Of a stretch of 64,000 nucleotides of DNA, positions 9,145 through 17,428 are shown in pieces. Both the position numbers and the translations under genes were made by a program. Source of the DNA: Bacillota bacterium (GTDB lineage Bacteria; Bacillota; Clostridia; Acetivibrionales; DSM-1351); assembly GCA_023393115.1 (NCBI GenBank), contig JAEWMS010000055.1, positions 1 to 64,000 on the forward strand, given 5' to 3'. Numbering within the stretch: the first letter of the stretch is position 1; each line of letters begins with the position of its first letter. The notes below the pieces were generated by a model. It was not told the origin of the DNA, made no database searches, and worked only from the letters and a program-made list of their open reading frames with translations.

Positions 9145-9744
9145 ATGTCAAAGGATTTTTATACTGCAGTTAAAGACAGGCGCACTTATTATGGAATCAG
9201 CAAAGAATCCCCTGTTTCAGATACAAGGATTCAGGAAATAATAAATAATGCTGTTCTACATGCGCCCACTGCGTTCAACAGCCAGAGTGGCAGAGTTATG
9301 GTTTTACTTGGTGAGCATCACAATAAGTTATGGGACATAACAAAAGATGAGCTTAGAAAAATGGTGCCTCCAGAAAATTTCGCTTCCACAGAAAGTAAAA
9401 TCGATTCCTTTAGGAATGGTTATGGAACCGTACTGTTTTTTGAGGATCAATCAGTTGTTGAATCACTTCAACGCCAGTTTGAGTTATACAAGGATAACTT
9501 TCCTGTATGGTCTCTTGAGGCCAGCGGCATACTTCAGTATATTGTGTGGACTTCTTTAGAAATAGAAGGTTTTGGTGCGTCACTGCAGCATTACAACCCA
9601 ATTATAGATTCTGAGGTCATCAAAGAATGGAACGTTCCTGCAAATTGGAAGCTTTTAGCCGAGATGCCCTTTGGAAAGCCGATAGCAGCTCCTGATGAAA
9701 AGCAATTTCAGCCGTTGGATTTCCGAGTAAAGTTCTTGAAGTGA
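9145..9744 (+). CDS. nitroreductase family protein (Frm2-like)
   Basis: A 199-residue FMN-dependent oxidoreductase of the nitroreductase superfamily. Characteristic features are the N-terminal DRRTYYGISK motif, APTAFNSQSGRVMVL for flavin-phosphate binding, GILQYIVWTSLEIEGFGASLQHYN for the dimer/FMN region and the C-terminal AEMPFGKPIA. The pattern fits the Frm2/HBN-like subgroup, associated with redox stress responses and reduction of nitro compounds. An AGGAGG site precedes the ATG. It is monocistronic, with a large hairpin after it. The physiological substrate is unknown. Confidence 0.85.
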   Translation: MSKDFYTAVKDRRTYYGISKESPVSDTRIQEIINNAVLHAPTAFNSQSGRVMVLLGEHHNKLWDITKDELRKMVPPENFASTESKIDSFRNGYGTVLFFEDQSVVESLQRQFELYKDNFPVWSLEASGILQYIVWTSLEIEGFGASLQHYNPIIDSEVIKEWNVPANWKLLAEMPFGKPIAAPDEKQFQPLDFRVKFLK

Positions 9745-9803
9745 GAACTAAAATAAGATAGAATGTCAGAAAATTCGTTTCTGCATTTGTATGTTTAACG
9801 GAA

Positions 9804-9849
9804 AACGCCCCAATACGAATGTTTTTAGCAGCATTCGTATTGGGGCGTT
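9804..9849. terminator. long perfect hairpin between convergent genes
   Basis: Two 18-base arms (AACGCCCCAATACGAATG and its exact complement) enclose a 10-base loop. It separates the plus-strand nitroreductase gene from the end of the minus-strand exopolysaccharide operon. On the minus strand the stem ends in TTTT, on the plus strand no clear T-run follows, so it more likely ends the minus-strand operon. Confidence 0.75.
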
Positions 9850-9886
9850 GCTTGGCTTATTGGAATTAATATCATTTTATCATATG

Positions 9887-12106
9887 TTAATTTGGCTTTT
9901 TCTGCTTCATTCTCAATATGATAAGAATCATCGCCAGGAAAAGTACCAGCATTACAGAGGTTCCTGCCAGTGCAAATAACAGAGAGGTTCTGTTTCCCAT
10001 TACGCTTTCTCTCAGAGTCGGCTCCTTTTCCTTAAGTTCTTCCCTTTGAAATTGATAGGACTTTATATCGCTATTACTGTCAATTAAAACGAAATCATTA
10101 TTAAGGTTCCAGCTCATTTTTTCATTGCTTACAAGTTTTGATACTCTTTTAATTGACTTATCATCGGGACCGGTCAGGACCAGTAACGCCCGTCCCTCAG
10201 CATAGGGTGATTTCAACAGCTGCAGGGTACCGATGGAGCCTGCATAATCAGAAGTTAATATTAGTTTTTCATTGGTTACAAATTCGGTGAAGTTGCTGTT
10301 ATATTTGAAATACAGCTTATCGTTGAGCTTTGTTATAAGACTGTTTTTCGCAGGAGTTCCTGCAGTAATGATATTATAGTTAGCTTCTGTCTCATTAAAC
10401 TCATCGGCCTTAACCACCTTTAACCGTCCATAGGCATCTGCCGAATGTGAATACAGGGATAGCATTCTACCAACTAAAGTAAGCTCATCCATATCAGGGT
10501 CATTTGACAATACCAGCAGAACATCATTCAGGCTGCCCTCTTTTTGAAATGGTGCCGGCCTGCTGTTAAAGCTCAACTTTGTACTATTGTCTGACGGGAG
10601 ATATAATGTTGAATTCTTTGTAATATATGCCCATGGCATCTCATCCTGTCGTGTTGTACAAATTAAGTCTGTTACTTCGAGATCAAAAGCAAATTTTATG
10701 CTGCTGGAATTCGTCCCAACAACATCAGCCGGCATAAAGAATGTCAGTTCATCATTATCAGCATTTTCAAGTGCCAGCTTTTTGCTTCCTACAGGAATAT
10801 CTCCCCAATAGACAGTTAGCATGGATCGATTGAAATCCAGGTTTTTGCTGTACCTGAAATTTACCGTAACCTTACTGGCCGAAGATAGAGTAAAATCGGT
10901 GGGCAAAGGTAAAAACAAAGTCTTTTCCTGCCTGAAAGGTCCGATAAATTCAAATCCGCCCCCCGTCATTTCCTGAAGGGTATACCTATCGGCTTTCATA
11001 TCGCTTTGCATTTTTGCGTTTAGCTTTATTTCAGCAGTACCCTTTTTTATAAAGGTGATATTATCCGTTTCCTGGGCTACACGTTCACTGTCTCGGAGAA
11101 AGTACCCTGCTTCTGCCAGACAGTCAGCATCCTGAGAAGTAACAATCAGCAGGGGATTACCCGATGCATCCGATACAAATAAAATCATAATCTGGTCTTT
11201 TAATTGATTTTTGTATGGCTCTATATAATTGATAACCTCATTGGGCAAATTGTTTGTCAGTCCTACCAGTATCCGGCTGGAACTTTTTATGTTCCGGGCC
11301 TCTTCCCATGAACTGATTGTGAGGTTGTTGTTTTCACTGGTATTCTTGCTCAACCCTGCCATAAGCATCATTGCAGTTGCTACTTCTTCGTTCTGTTTAG
11401 AGTTTGCAACAGTAACAACTGTGTCAGACCCCGTCTTATTACTGGTAGACATAAATGGGTAAGGATAATAATCGATTCTGTTATTATGAGGCAGCAAATT
11501 ATACCCCACTTCTACTCCAGAGGCCTCAGAAAAGGTCAGCCAGTTTGCATTGCTAGCCTCGTCTATACAACCATTCTCATTATACAATTTGGCATAGCCT
11601 GATATGGCTAAAGTGTTTGAGCTGCTCTCCTTATCATTTTTCAACAGCTCCAGAGGGATGTTAGCATATATATAACTCCTCTCATTGTTTTCATAAATAA
11701 TATTGCAGGAATAAAAAGGCTGCTTATTAATTGAAAAAGTAAGAGTGCAAGGTATTTTGTCCATCAACTGGCTCACTCTGTATTCAAGTTGTACACAAAC
11801 GTATTTAGTATCCCAGTATCTTGGTATGTTAAAGTACAATTCGGTTGAAGAGTATATCCCATTCAGAATTTGGGGTGAATTCCAGGAAAAATCACCGGTC
11901 CGATCAGCCTTGGGAAGCTGTGGCTTAGCCTTTTGGGGATTGTCCGGGTTTTCAAGCATATTGTTTACGCTGGAAAGCAGTGCCTCCTCAGAAGTTATAG
12001 TACTTTTATCTCCGACCGCATAAACACTCTGTGACAAATTTAAGGACATAGTCACAGCAAAGATAATTACAAAAGCTCTGAGTAATTTACTTTTTTTTGT
12101 TATCAT
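9887..12106 (-). CDS. BcsB-like exopolysaccharide synthase membrane partner
   Basis: A 739-residue secreted, membrane-anchored protein. It has an N-terminal signal peptide (positively charged start, then a hydrophobic run ending near VYAVG), a long extracytoplasmic region rich in beta strands, and one C-terminal transmembrane helix (near 708-733) followed by a short basic tail. This layout and its coupling to a BcsA-like synthase match the cellulose synthase regulatory/partner subunit BcsB, which helps carry the nascent polysaccharide on the outer face of the membrane. Its ATG overlaps the stop of the synthase gene by one base (TGATG). It is the last gene of the operon. The sequence is divergent and the polymer is unknown. 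Confidence 0.72.
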   Translation of the reverse strand: MITKKSKLLRAFVIIFAVTMSLNLSQSVYAVGDKSTITSEEALLSSVNNMLENPDNPQKAKPQLPKADRTGDFSWNSPQILNGIYSSTELYFNIPRYWDTKYVCVQLEYRVSQLMDKIPCTLTFSINKQPFYSCNIIYENNERSYIYANIPLELLKNDKESSSNTLAISGYAKLYNENGCIDEASNANWLTFSEASGVEVGYNLLPHNNRIDYYPYPFMSTSNKTGSDTVVTVANSKQNEEVATAMMLMAGLSKNTSENNNLTISSWEEARNIKSSSRILVGLTNNLPNEVINYIEPYKNQLKDQIMILFVSDASGNPLLIVTSQDADCLAEAGYFLRDSERVAQETDNITFIKKGTAEIKLNAKMQSDMKADRYTLQEMTGGGFEFIGPFRQEKTLFLPLPTDFTLSSASKVTVNFRYSKNLDFNRSMLTVYWGDIPVGSKKLALENADNDELTFFMPADVVGTNSSSIKFAFDLEVTDLICTTRQDEMPWAYITKNSTLYLPSDNSTKLSFNSRPAPFQKEGSLNDVLLVLSNDPDMDELTLVGRMLSLYSHSADAYGRLKVVKADEFNETEANYNIITAGTPAKNSLITKLNDKLYFKYNSNFTEFVTNEKLILTSDYAGSIGTLQLLKSPYAEGRALLVLTGPDDKSIKRVSKLVSNEKMSWNLNNDFVLIDSNSDIKSYQFQREELKEKEPTLRESVMGNRTSLLFALAGTSVMLVLFLAMILIILRMKQKKPN

Positions 12107-13389
12107 CAGTTATCGCCCCCAGGTTCTTTATTAGTTTCCATAGATCGCTCAGTTTTATACCACTTGACTTCACGTTTAAATATTCTGTCGTTGGCGCTTT
12201 GTATTATAGCATTCAGTACAACTATCACCCAAAGCTTCGAATAGGTAAAAAGCATCAAAAGAATCAGCAGTGCCGACTTCATATTAAATTCGTTTTTTTC
12301 AACGGCAAGAGTTATTAATACATTAAGTACAAATACCAGTATTGCCATTATCCATAATGTGCTGGAAAATCCACCGAGGGTTACATGAGTAAAGCCCAGT
12401 ATGGAAAGTATAAATATCAAATCTGAACACACGAGGGAGGTGAGCATTAGAATATAAACCAGCCCATAATATAGTACGTCCAGTCTCATGGGACCCGCAG
12501 TTCTGTCAAAGACATATTTGAAATTTTCCTTAAGTACATAAATATTACCTTTAGCCCATCTTGTTCTCTGTTTAAGCCATATACGCAAAAGCTGTGGTTC
12601 CTGTTCCCAGGTTACTGCCAGAGGCATAAGCTTGATCCTATAACCCATTCTATATATTCTGAAGCTTATTTCGGTATCTTCAGACAAGGCTTTTGTGTCC
12701 CACCCGCCGATACGCTCTATTATACTTCGGCGTACGACAAAGTTTGTTCCCGGTATAGTACATAATTTAAAGAAAAACCATCTTCCTGCCTGGTTCATAC
12801 ATTGATATGCCAGTGTTTCAATATTGACAAAACGAGTTATCAGTGAAGCGTTTCTGTTTCTGGTTCTAAACTTACCAATTACAGCCCCCAGCTTGTCATC
12901 TGCCATCAGATTCTCCACCAGTAAAGTAAGAGCGTTGGGCTCTGGTGTATTATCGGCATCATAAATGGCAATTACACTTCCGGTGCTGACTGAGAAACCG
13001 ATATTAAGGGCATTTGACTTTCCTTTCCCTCCCACAACGTTATCTGTATTGATTACAATAAGTTTTCTGTCAGAATTTTTCAATTGCATGTTCTTCAGCA
13101 CTTCAGCCGTGTCATCAGAGGAGTTATCATTGATAACAATAATCTCATATTTATCCTTGGGATAGTCAAGATTCAGAAGGGCCTGAACAGTTTTTCTGAT
13201 TACTATGCTCTCATTGTGTGCCGGCACCATAATTGATACCATTGGATACTCCTTAAGCGGTATTCGGCCGTCGGTACGGTTCACCCTTATGTAGTAAACA
13301 AACCCGCCGATGGACAAAACAACGTTAATCAGCATAAGTCCCCAAATAGCAATTAAAGCATATAGTGATAATATGTCTGCCAGTGTCAA
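12106..13389 (-). CDS. processive family-2 glycosyltransferase, BcsA-like, no PilZ
   Basis: A 427-residue membrane glycosyltransferase of family GT2. Two N-terminal hydrophobic segments precede the catalytic domain with MVPAHNE, the nucleotide-binding D in NDNSSDD, the YDADN metal site, the SEDTEIS acceptor-base motif and QRTRWAKG, the QxxRW signature of processive synthases such as cellulose synthase BcsA. Three or four C-terminal helices follow. The C-terminal PilZ domain that gives BcsA its c-di-GMP control is missing; that role may be taken by the degenerate GGDEF protein of the same operon. The start is a TTG that overlaps the upstream stop, preceded by a G-rich ribosome-binding site. 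Confidence 0.85.
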   Translation of the reverse strand: MTLADILSLYALIAIWGLMLINVVLSIGGFVYYIRVNRTDGRIPLKEYPMVSIMVPAHNESIVIRKTVQALLNLDYPKDKYEIIVINDNSSDDTAEVLKNMQLKNSDRKLIVINTDNVVGGKGKSNALNIGFSVSTGSVIAIYDADNTPEPNALTLLVENLMADDKLGAVIGKFRTRNRNASLITRFVNIETLAYQCMNQAGRWFFFKLCTIPGTNFVVRRSIIERIGGWDTKALSEDTEISFRIYRMGYRIKLMPLAVTWEQEPQLLRIWLKQRTRWAKGNIYVLKENFKYVFDRTAGPMRLDVLYYGLVYILMLTSLVCSDLIFILSILGFTHVTLGGFSSTLWIMAILVFVLNVLITLAVEKNEFNMKSALLILLMLFTYSKLWVIVVLNAIIQSANDRIFKREVKWYKTERSMETNKEPGGDN

Positions 13390-15011
13390 TCTGCATCCCC
13401 CCCATCCGGATTTCTTTCAGAAGTACTTTTGTATAGAAATCTTCGCCGATTTTGATATCGTGCAACGACTATAAAAAAAACAAATATTATCGAAATGAAA
13501 GTTACAATTAATAAAAGTCTTCGGTTTTCACGGGCCATACTCTCAGCCATTTTTCCAATAACGCCTCTGTTAAAGTTGAAACTTTCCTCATAGCTGAAAG
13601 GCTTGAATTCCAGTGATTGTACCTTTCCATTTACGTTAAGAATTCCATCCCTGTGACTAATAACCCTGTCATTGGTATAGACAGTATGTGAAGTGAGCCA
13701 CAAGCTCTTCAATGAAATCTCTGATTGCTGAATCTGTTTAATTTGACTTTCCAGCATATCCGTATCTGAATTGATATCCAAAAACAACGCAGTAGGATAG
13801 GCTTTAATCATATTACTGCCCAAGCTCGAACTACTGAGAATAGCGGGGGCAATTAGATGATGTCCGTCGGAATAAACGGTATTGTAGCCGTCAGAATCAG
13901 TCCAGCTGTTTTTTTCCTCAGGATATAGAATTACGGTACTGAACCTTTTTAGCACATCCAGTCCCAGGCTTTCGTGTATCCAGTTATTGGGCACTTCGAT
14001 AGCTATAGGAAATACCCCGTAATTGTTATATGCAGTTATTGCCGTGGTAGTTTTCTTATTTATGTCCTCAAGTGAAGGCGTATCAGTGTTTATCAGCGGA
14101 GCTTTCAGTATAATGCTTGCCCCCTTTGACTGGGCATATGCAAGTACCTCACAGAAGTGTTTCATGGCGGGGTACTCGGTATTTTGATAAACCGGCATAA
14201 CAGTAATTGAATATGGTACACCCTTTTTATCCATCAACTGCACTACCTTCATGAGCTTTTCGCTGTTGAAAAACGGATACACATTGTCAAAGATAATATA
14301 CTGGGGATAGCTGTTGGGCTGGTTCTCAAAGGGCCATTTCCATATGGAAATCTGCTCTGAAAAAGCGGCCTTCAAAATATCACTTTCATTATCAAAAGCT
14401 CCCATACAACTGAAGCGACGGTCTCTTACAACGAGAGGTGAGCTTTTTCCGGTCGCCTCGATATTGCCGGCTCTATACGGGAACCCCTCCTGAAATATTA
14501 TTGCATTTTCAGCCTTTATCAAAGTAGTTGAAGCTCCCCCATAACCAACCTTATAAGATACCTTTATTGCGGTATCCTTAACCTTTATTGAGGTATAATC
14601 CAGTTTTAGCGACTTAAGAACATCATCAGTACTTCCGCCACCAACCATCATTATTTTAATGTCAGTGTCTTCCAATGCCTTCAAAAAAGATGAACTAATG
14701 CTGTCACTTTCATGGTAAAACAAAAGGCTATTGAATTTATTCAGCATACCGATACTCTCATTTACAGTGCTATAGCTTGTCCCGTAACCCATATAAGTCA
14801 ATATGTCAGCCATTACAGCAACATTCTCCTTACCTTTTGAGGACAAATCCTCATCATAAATAAACAGAATATCTTTTCCTTTTATAGTTTTATCCTCAGC
14901 AGATACAGCTTTAACAGGAAAAAATATTGTTATTACCATGAAAATAAGCAAGACCATTATTAATATAGGAATTTTGTTGATTCTAAGCCTTCTAAAGTTC
15001 TTAGACATCAT
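13386..15011 (-). CDS. membrane-anchored polysaccharide deacetylase-like protein (DUF2334-type)
   Basis: About 541 residues from the ATG at 15011. An N-terminal hydrophobic anchor (near 12-36) leads to a large extracytoplasmic part and a single C-terminal transmembrane helix (near 498-520 of this form). The middle region (YIIFDNVYPF, then GVPYSITVMP, then KGASIILKAP) has the barrel strand pattern of DUF2334/polysaccharide-deacetylase-like proteins, though I cannot point to a complete metal triad. It probably modifies or handles the exported polymer. Its start overlaps the upstream GGDEF-like gene by about 11 bases, indicating translational coupling. A longer frame to 15146 is open but would lie entirely inside the upstream gene. 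Confidence 0.65.
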   Translation of the reverse strand: MMSKNFRRLRINKIPILIMVLLIFMVITIFFPVKAVSAEDKTIKGKDILFIYDEDLSSKGKENVAVMADILTYMGYGTSYSTVNESIGMLNKFNSLLFYHESDSISSSFLKALEDTDIKIMMVGGGSTDDVLKSLKLDYTSIKVKDTAIKVSYKVGYGGASTTLIKAENAIIFQEGFPYRAGNIEATGKSSPLVVRDRRFSCMGAFDNESDILKAAFSEQISIWKWPFENQPNSYPQYIIFDNVYPFFNSEKLMKVVQLMDKKGVPYSITVMPVYQNTEYPAMKHFCEVLAYAQSKGASIILKAPLINTDTPSLEDINKKTTTAITAYNNYGVFPIAIEVPNNWIHESLGLDVLKRFSTVILYPEEKNSWTDSDGYNTVYSDGHHLIAPAILSSSSLGSNMIKAYPTALFLDINSDTDMLESQIKQIQQSEISLKSLWLTSHTVYTNDRVISHRDGILNVNGKVQSLEFKPFSYEESFNFNRGVIGKMAESMARENRRLLLIVTFISIIFVFFIVVARYQNRRRFLYKSTSERNPDGGDAD

Positions 15012-15858
15012 ACTGTAATTCCTTCTCAACACTTTGCTTAAAGAAAGCAGTATCATTCCCAATCTCTTCCCTGTACTGCATAAAAGCAATCTGAACCTCA
15101 ACCTTGATGGAGGTATCGGTAATACCGTCAAACGCACCTTTTTCACCTACCATTGATCTGATTCTGTTCCGAACCAACTCACCGCCGCTTTCATCACAAG
15201 TGAGTATAATTGCAAGACTGCCATCATTATCTATACTGTACTGGTTGTCCTCTACCCTGATAGCATCACCTATAATTTCAGCTAGTCGCTGCTTGAGCTT
15301 ATCAAAATTCTTTTTGGTTAGTATTTTTCTTAATTCCTGACCATAGCGCAGTTTTATTATCATCAACGTTAAAGGAAGCTGATTTCTTCTGGTATATCTG
15401 ATCTGCCTGTCTATGTCGTAATAAAAGCTTCTCAGATTATAAAGGCCTGTAAGAGGATCTATCATTACCAGCTCCTCCACCTGCTGCCTCAACATACTGT
15501 TTTCCAGTTCCAAACGGTTACGTCCAGAAATAAACAGCTTCATTGTACCTACAACGACAATAGGAAGTATCAGCCACGCAAAAGAGTAAATATTAATAGC
15601 CGTCCCTTTTTCATATAGTATAAACAGCTTATACGCCGAATAGCAGATGATTTGAGAGCCTGCCACCACAAACGCTGCAAAATCCATTGAAAAAGTCACA
15701 AGTATTATTGCAATAACTGTTACAAATAGCATTACTGAGTTTTCAATCAGCAAACCTGAACCACCAGCATATAAAACCCCCGTACCACCGATCAATGATA
15801 TTAAGAATAGTAGTAAACCAACATCCTGAATCAATATTTCATAGCGTTTATTAGGCAT
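15001..15858 (-). CDS. membrane protein with degenerate GGDEF domain and intact c-di-GMP I-site
   Basis: A 285-residue protein: about four transmembrane helices in residues 12-110, a short coiled coil (115-132), then a GGDEF-fold domain starting at MIDPLTGLYNLRSFYYDID. The catalytic site is lost: the metal-binding DxD loop reads IIKLRYG and the GGDEF motif is DNDGS (210-214). Yet an RxxD motif (RVED, 201-204) sits exactly five residues before it, the position of the c-di-GMP-binding I-site in active cyclases. This is the pattern of c-di-GMP receptors such as PelD and Listeria PssE, so it likely senses c-di-GMP and activates the PilZ-less synthase encoded two genes downstream. A GGAGG site precedes the ATG. 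Confidence 0.82.
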   Translation of the reverse strand: MPNKRYEILIQDVGLLLFLISLIGGTGVLYAGGSGLLIENSVMLFVTVIAIILVTFSMDFAAFVVAGSQIICYSAYKLFILYEKGTAINIYSFAWLILPIVVVGTMKLFISGRNRLELENSMLRQQVEELVMIDPLTGLYNLRSFYYDIDRQIRYTRRNQLPLTLMIIKLRYGQELRKILTKKNFDKLKQRLAEIIGDAIRVEDNQYSIDNDGSLAIILTCDESGGELVRNRIRSMVGEKGAFDGITDTSIKVEVQIAFMQYREEIGNDTAFFKQSVEKELQYDV

Positions 15859-15881
15859 TATAACCTCCGTATTACGAGTAT

Positions 15882-17408
15882 TTATAATATTCTAAGCTTG
15901 TGAATCAATTCTGCTAAAATAAAATATATCAAAATATCCAGTGATACACTAAAAAGGAAAAGGTGCCTGACCATTTCAGTATCTCCACTATTTACTATGG
16001 TAATTACAGCATTCGATATTCCAATCATAAATATAGCAAGCATGGTTTCCAGAGGTATTGAACCTCTCGGATCGTAATCCCTTATAAGCCTGGGCGACTT
16101 CTGTCTGAACAATAGTATGACTGCTGCAAGCAGAACCACTAAAAAACCAATGGTTTTTGGTATTGTATCAGCTTTAAATCTACTCCAGAAGGACCATAAA
16201 ATACTTTTCGCCATTTTGGGCATTCCGGTACTCTTTTCATAATTTCCGCTCATATCCCTTCTAATATTAAAAGTTGCTTTGACTGATATATCAAGCATCG
16301 CAACCAATGACCCGGGATGTTTAAAATAGTAATAAGCTATTTCTGCTGAATTATATTTATCATAGAAGCCATGATTTAAGTCCTTATTATCAGGTTTCAA
16401 CAGAGGATACTGATCGTTACTGTTTGTGTCTGTTAGTATTGAATATGAACTGTCAATACCAAACTCCTTCAAAGTTTCCTCCGGATCAACAGACTGCAGT
16501 AATACACCTCGGGTCATAGCGTGGTATTTACTTGACTCATTGAAGGAAGCAGGAGAATACCTCAATGAGAACATAACACTTAGGAACAGAGCAAGTACTG
16601 CAGTACAACAGCATATCTTCCATAACAGGTTTTTATTTAAAAAAATAAACTTAACACCCAATATTCCCAGAATCAAACCCACCACAGCATATTTAACTTC
16701 TATTGTAGTCAGTATTACCCCGAACAAAGAATACAAAATAACATAAACTAGGTTTCGCTTTTTTTGTTGTAAAGCTAACGCTGCTCCAGTGCAGAAAAGC
16801 AAAGAAATAAAAACCATTGGCTCAGTATAAAAGGAACTGAAATAGGTTAAATACGAAACATCTGCGAAGATAAATATGCCTGTCAGACCAATAACAATAC
16901 TTTCAGTAAATGTTATTACCCTTTGTAATCCCTGCTTTATAAGTAAAAAAACTGCCGGAATATATAACAATCCATATAGTAAAGCTAAAAATCTCAAATC
17001 AAAGGTTCTGTCGCTGGTAAAAAATGAATCAAGCCATTTTGCCATAAAAACCAGAATTCGTTGTCCTGTCAGATTTGCCAAAGTACTCCCTTCCGCTGCC
17101 AGGGATAGATAATCCTTTACGTAATAATTAAAGTAAAGGTTTTCGCTGGAATCCTCCCTGTGATATATCCCTGCTGGATTCATCCTCGAGGAAAAAGAGC
17201 CATCATCAGACATTCCAAGTACAGGAGGTACAAATAGCATTATTATAAGCAGCATCAGGGATAACAAACAGGCCCCTAATGCTATAACATTTGCAGAATA
17301 CTTACCTTCCCTGTTCTGGTTTAATACGGTTATATTCTTTTTAAGGAAGGAAGTCAATCTATTTAATTTTGTAACTATAAATCGTAAAATATTCCACTCT
17401 TTTTTCAT
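15882..17408 (-). CDS. polytopic membrane protein, GT-C glycosyltransferase-like
   Basis: A 508-residue protein with about ten to twelve hydrophobic helices. The first long extracytoplasmic loop begins directly after the first helix with an acidic motif (GMSDDGSFSS), and another long soluble segment lies between helices near residues 285-400. This topology, with acidic residues in the first outer loop, is typical of GT-C fold lipid-sugar-dependent glycosyltransferases, but no family-specific signature is certain. It lies within the exopolysaccharide operon, 20 bases after the thioredoxin-GH8 gene and just before the degenerate GGDEF gene. Its ribosome-binding site is weak. Confidence 0.6.
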   Translation of the reverse strand: MKKEWNILRFIVTKLNRLTSFLKKNITVLNQNREGKYSANVIALGACLLSLMLLIIMLFVPPVLGMSDDGSFSSRMNPAGIYHREDSSENLYFNYYVKDYLSLAAEGSTLANLTGQRILVFMAKWLDSFFTSDRTFDLRFLALLYGLLYIPAVFLLIKQGLQRVITFTESIVIGLTGIFIFADVSYLTYFSSFYTEPMVFISLLFCTGAALALQQKKRNLVYVILYSLFGVILTTIEVKYAVVGLILGILGVKFIFLNKNLLWKICCCTAVLALFLSVMFSLRYSPASFNESSKYHAMTRGVLLQSVDPEETLKEFGIDSSYSILTDTNSNDQYPLLKPDNKDLNHGFYDKYNSAEIAYYYFKHPGSLVAMLDISVKATFNIRRDMSGNYEKSTGMPKMAKSILWSFWSRFKADTIPKTIGFLVVLLAAVILLFRQKSPRLIRDYDPRGSIPLETMLAIFMIGISNAVITIVNSGDTEMVRHLFLFSVSLDILIYFILAELIHKLRIL

Positions 17409-17428
17409 TATTCTTTATCATATCCATG

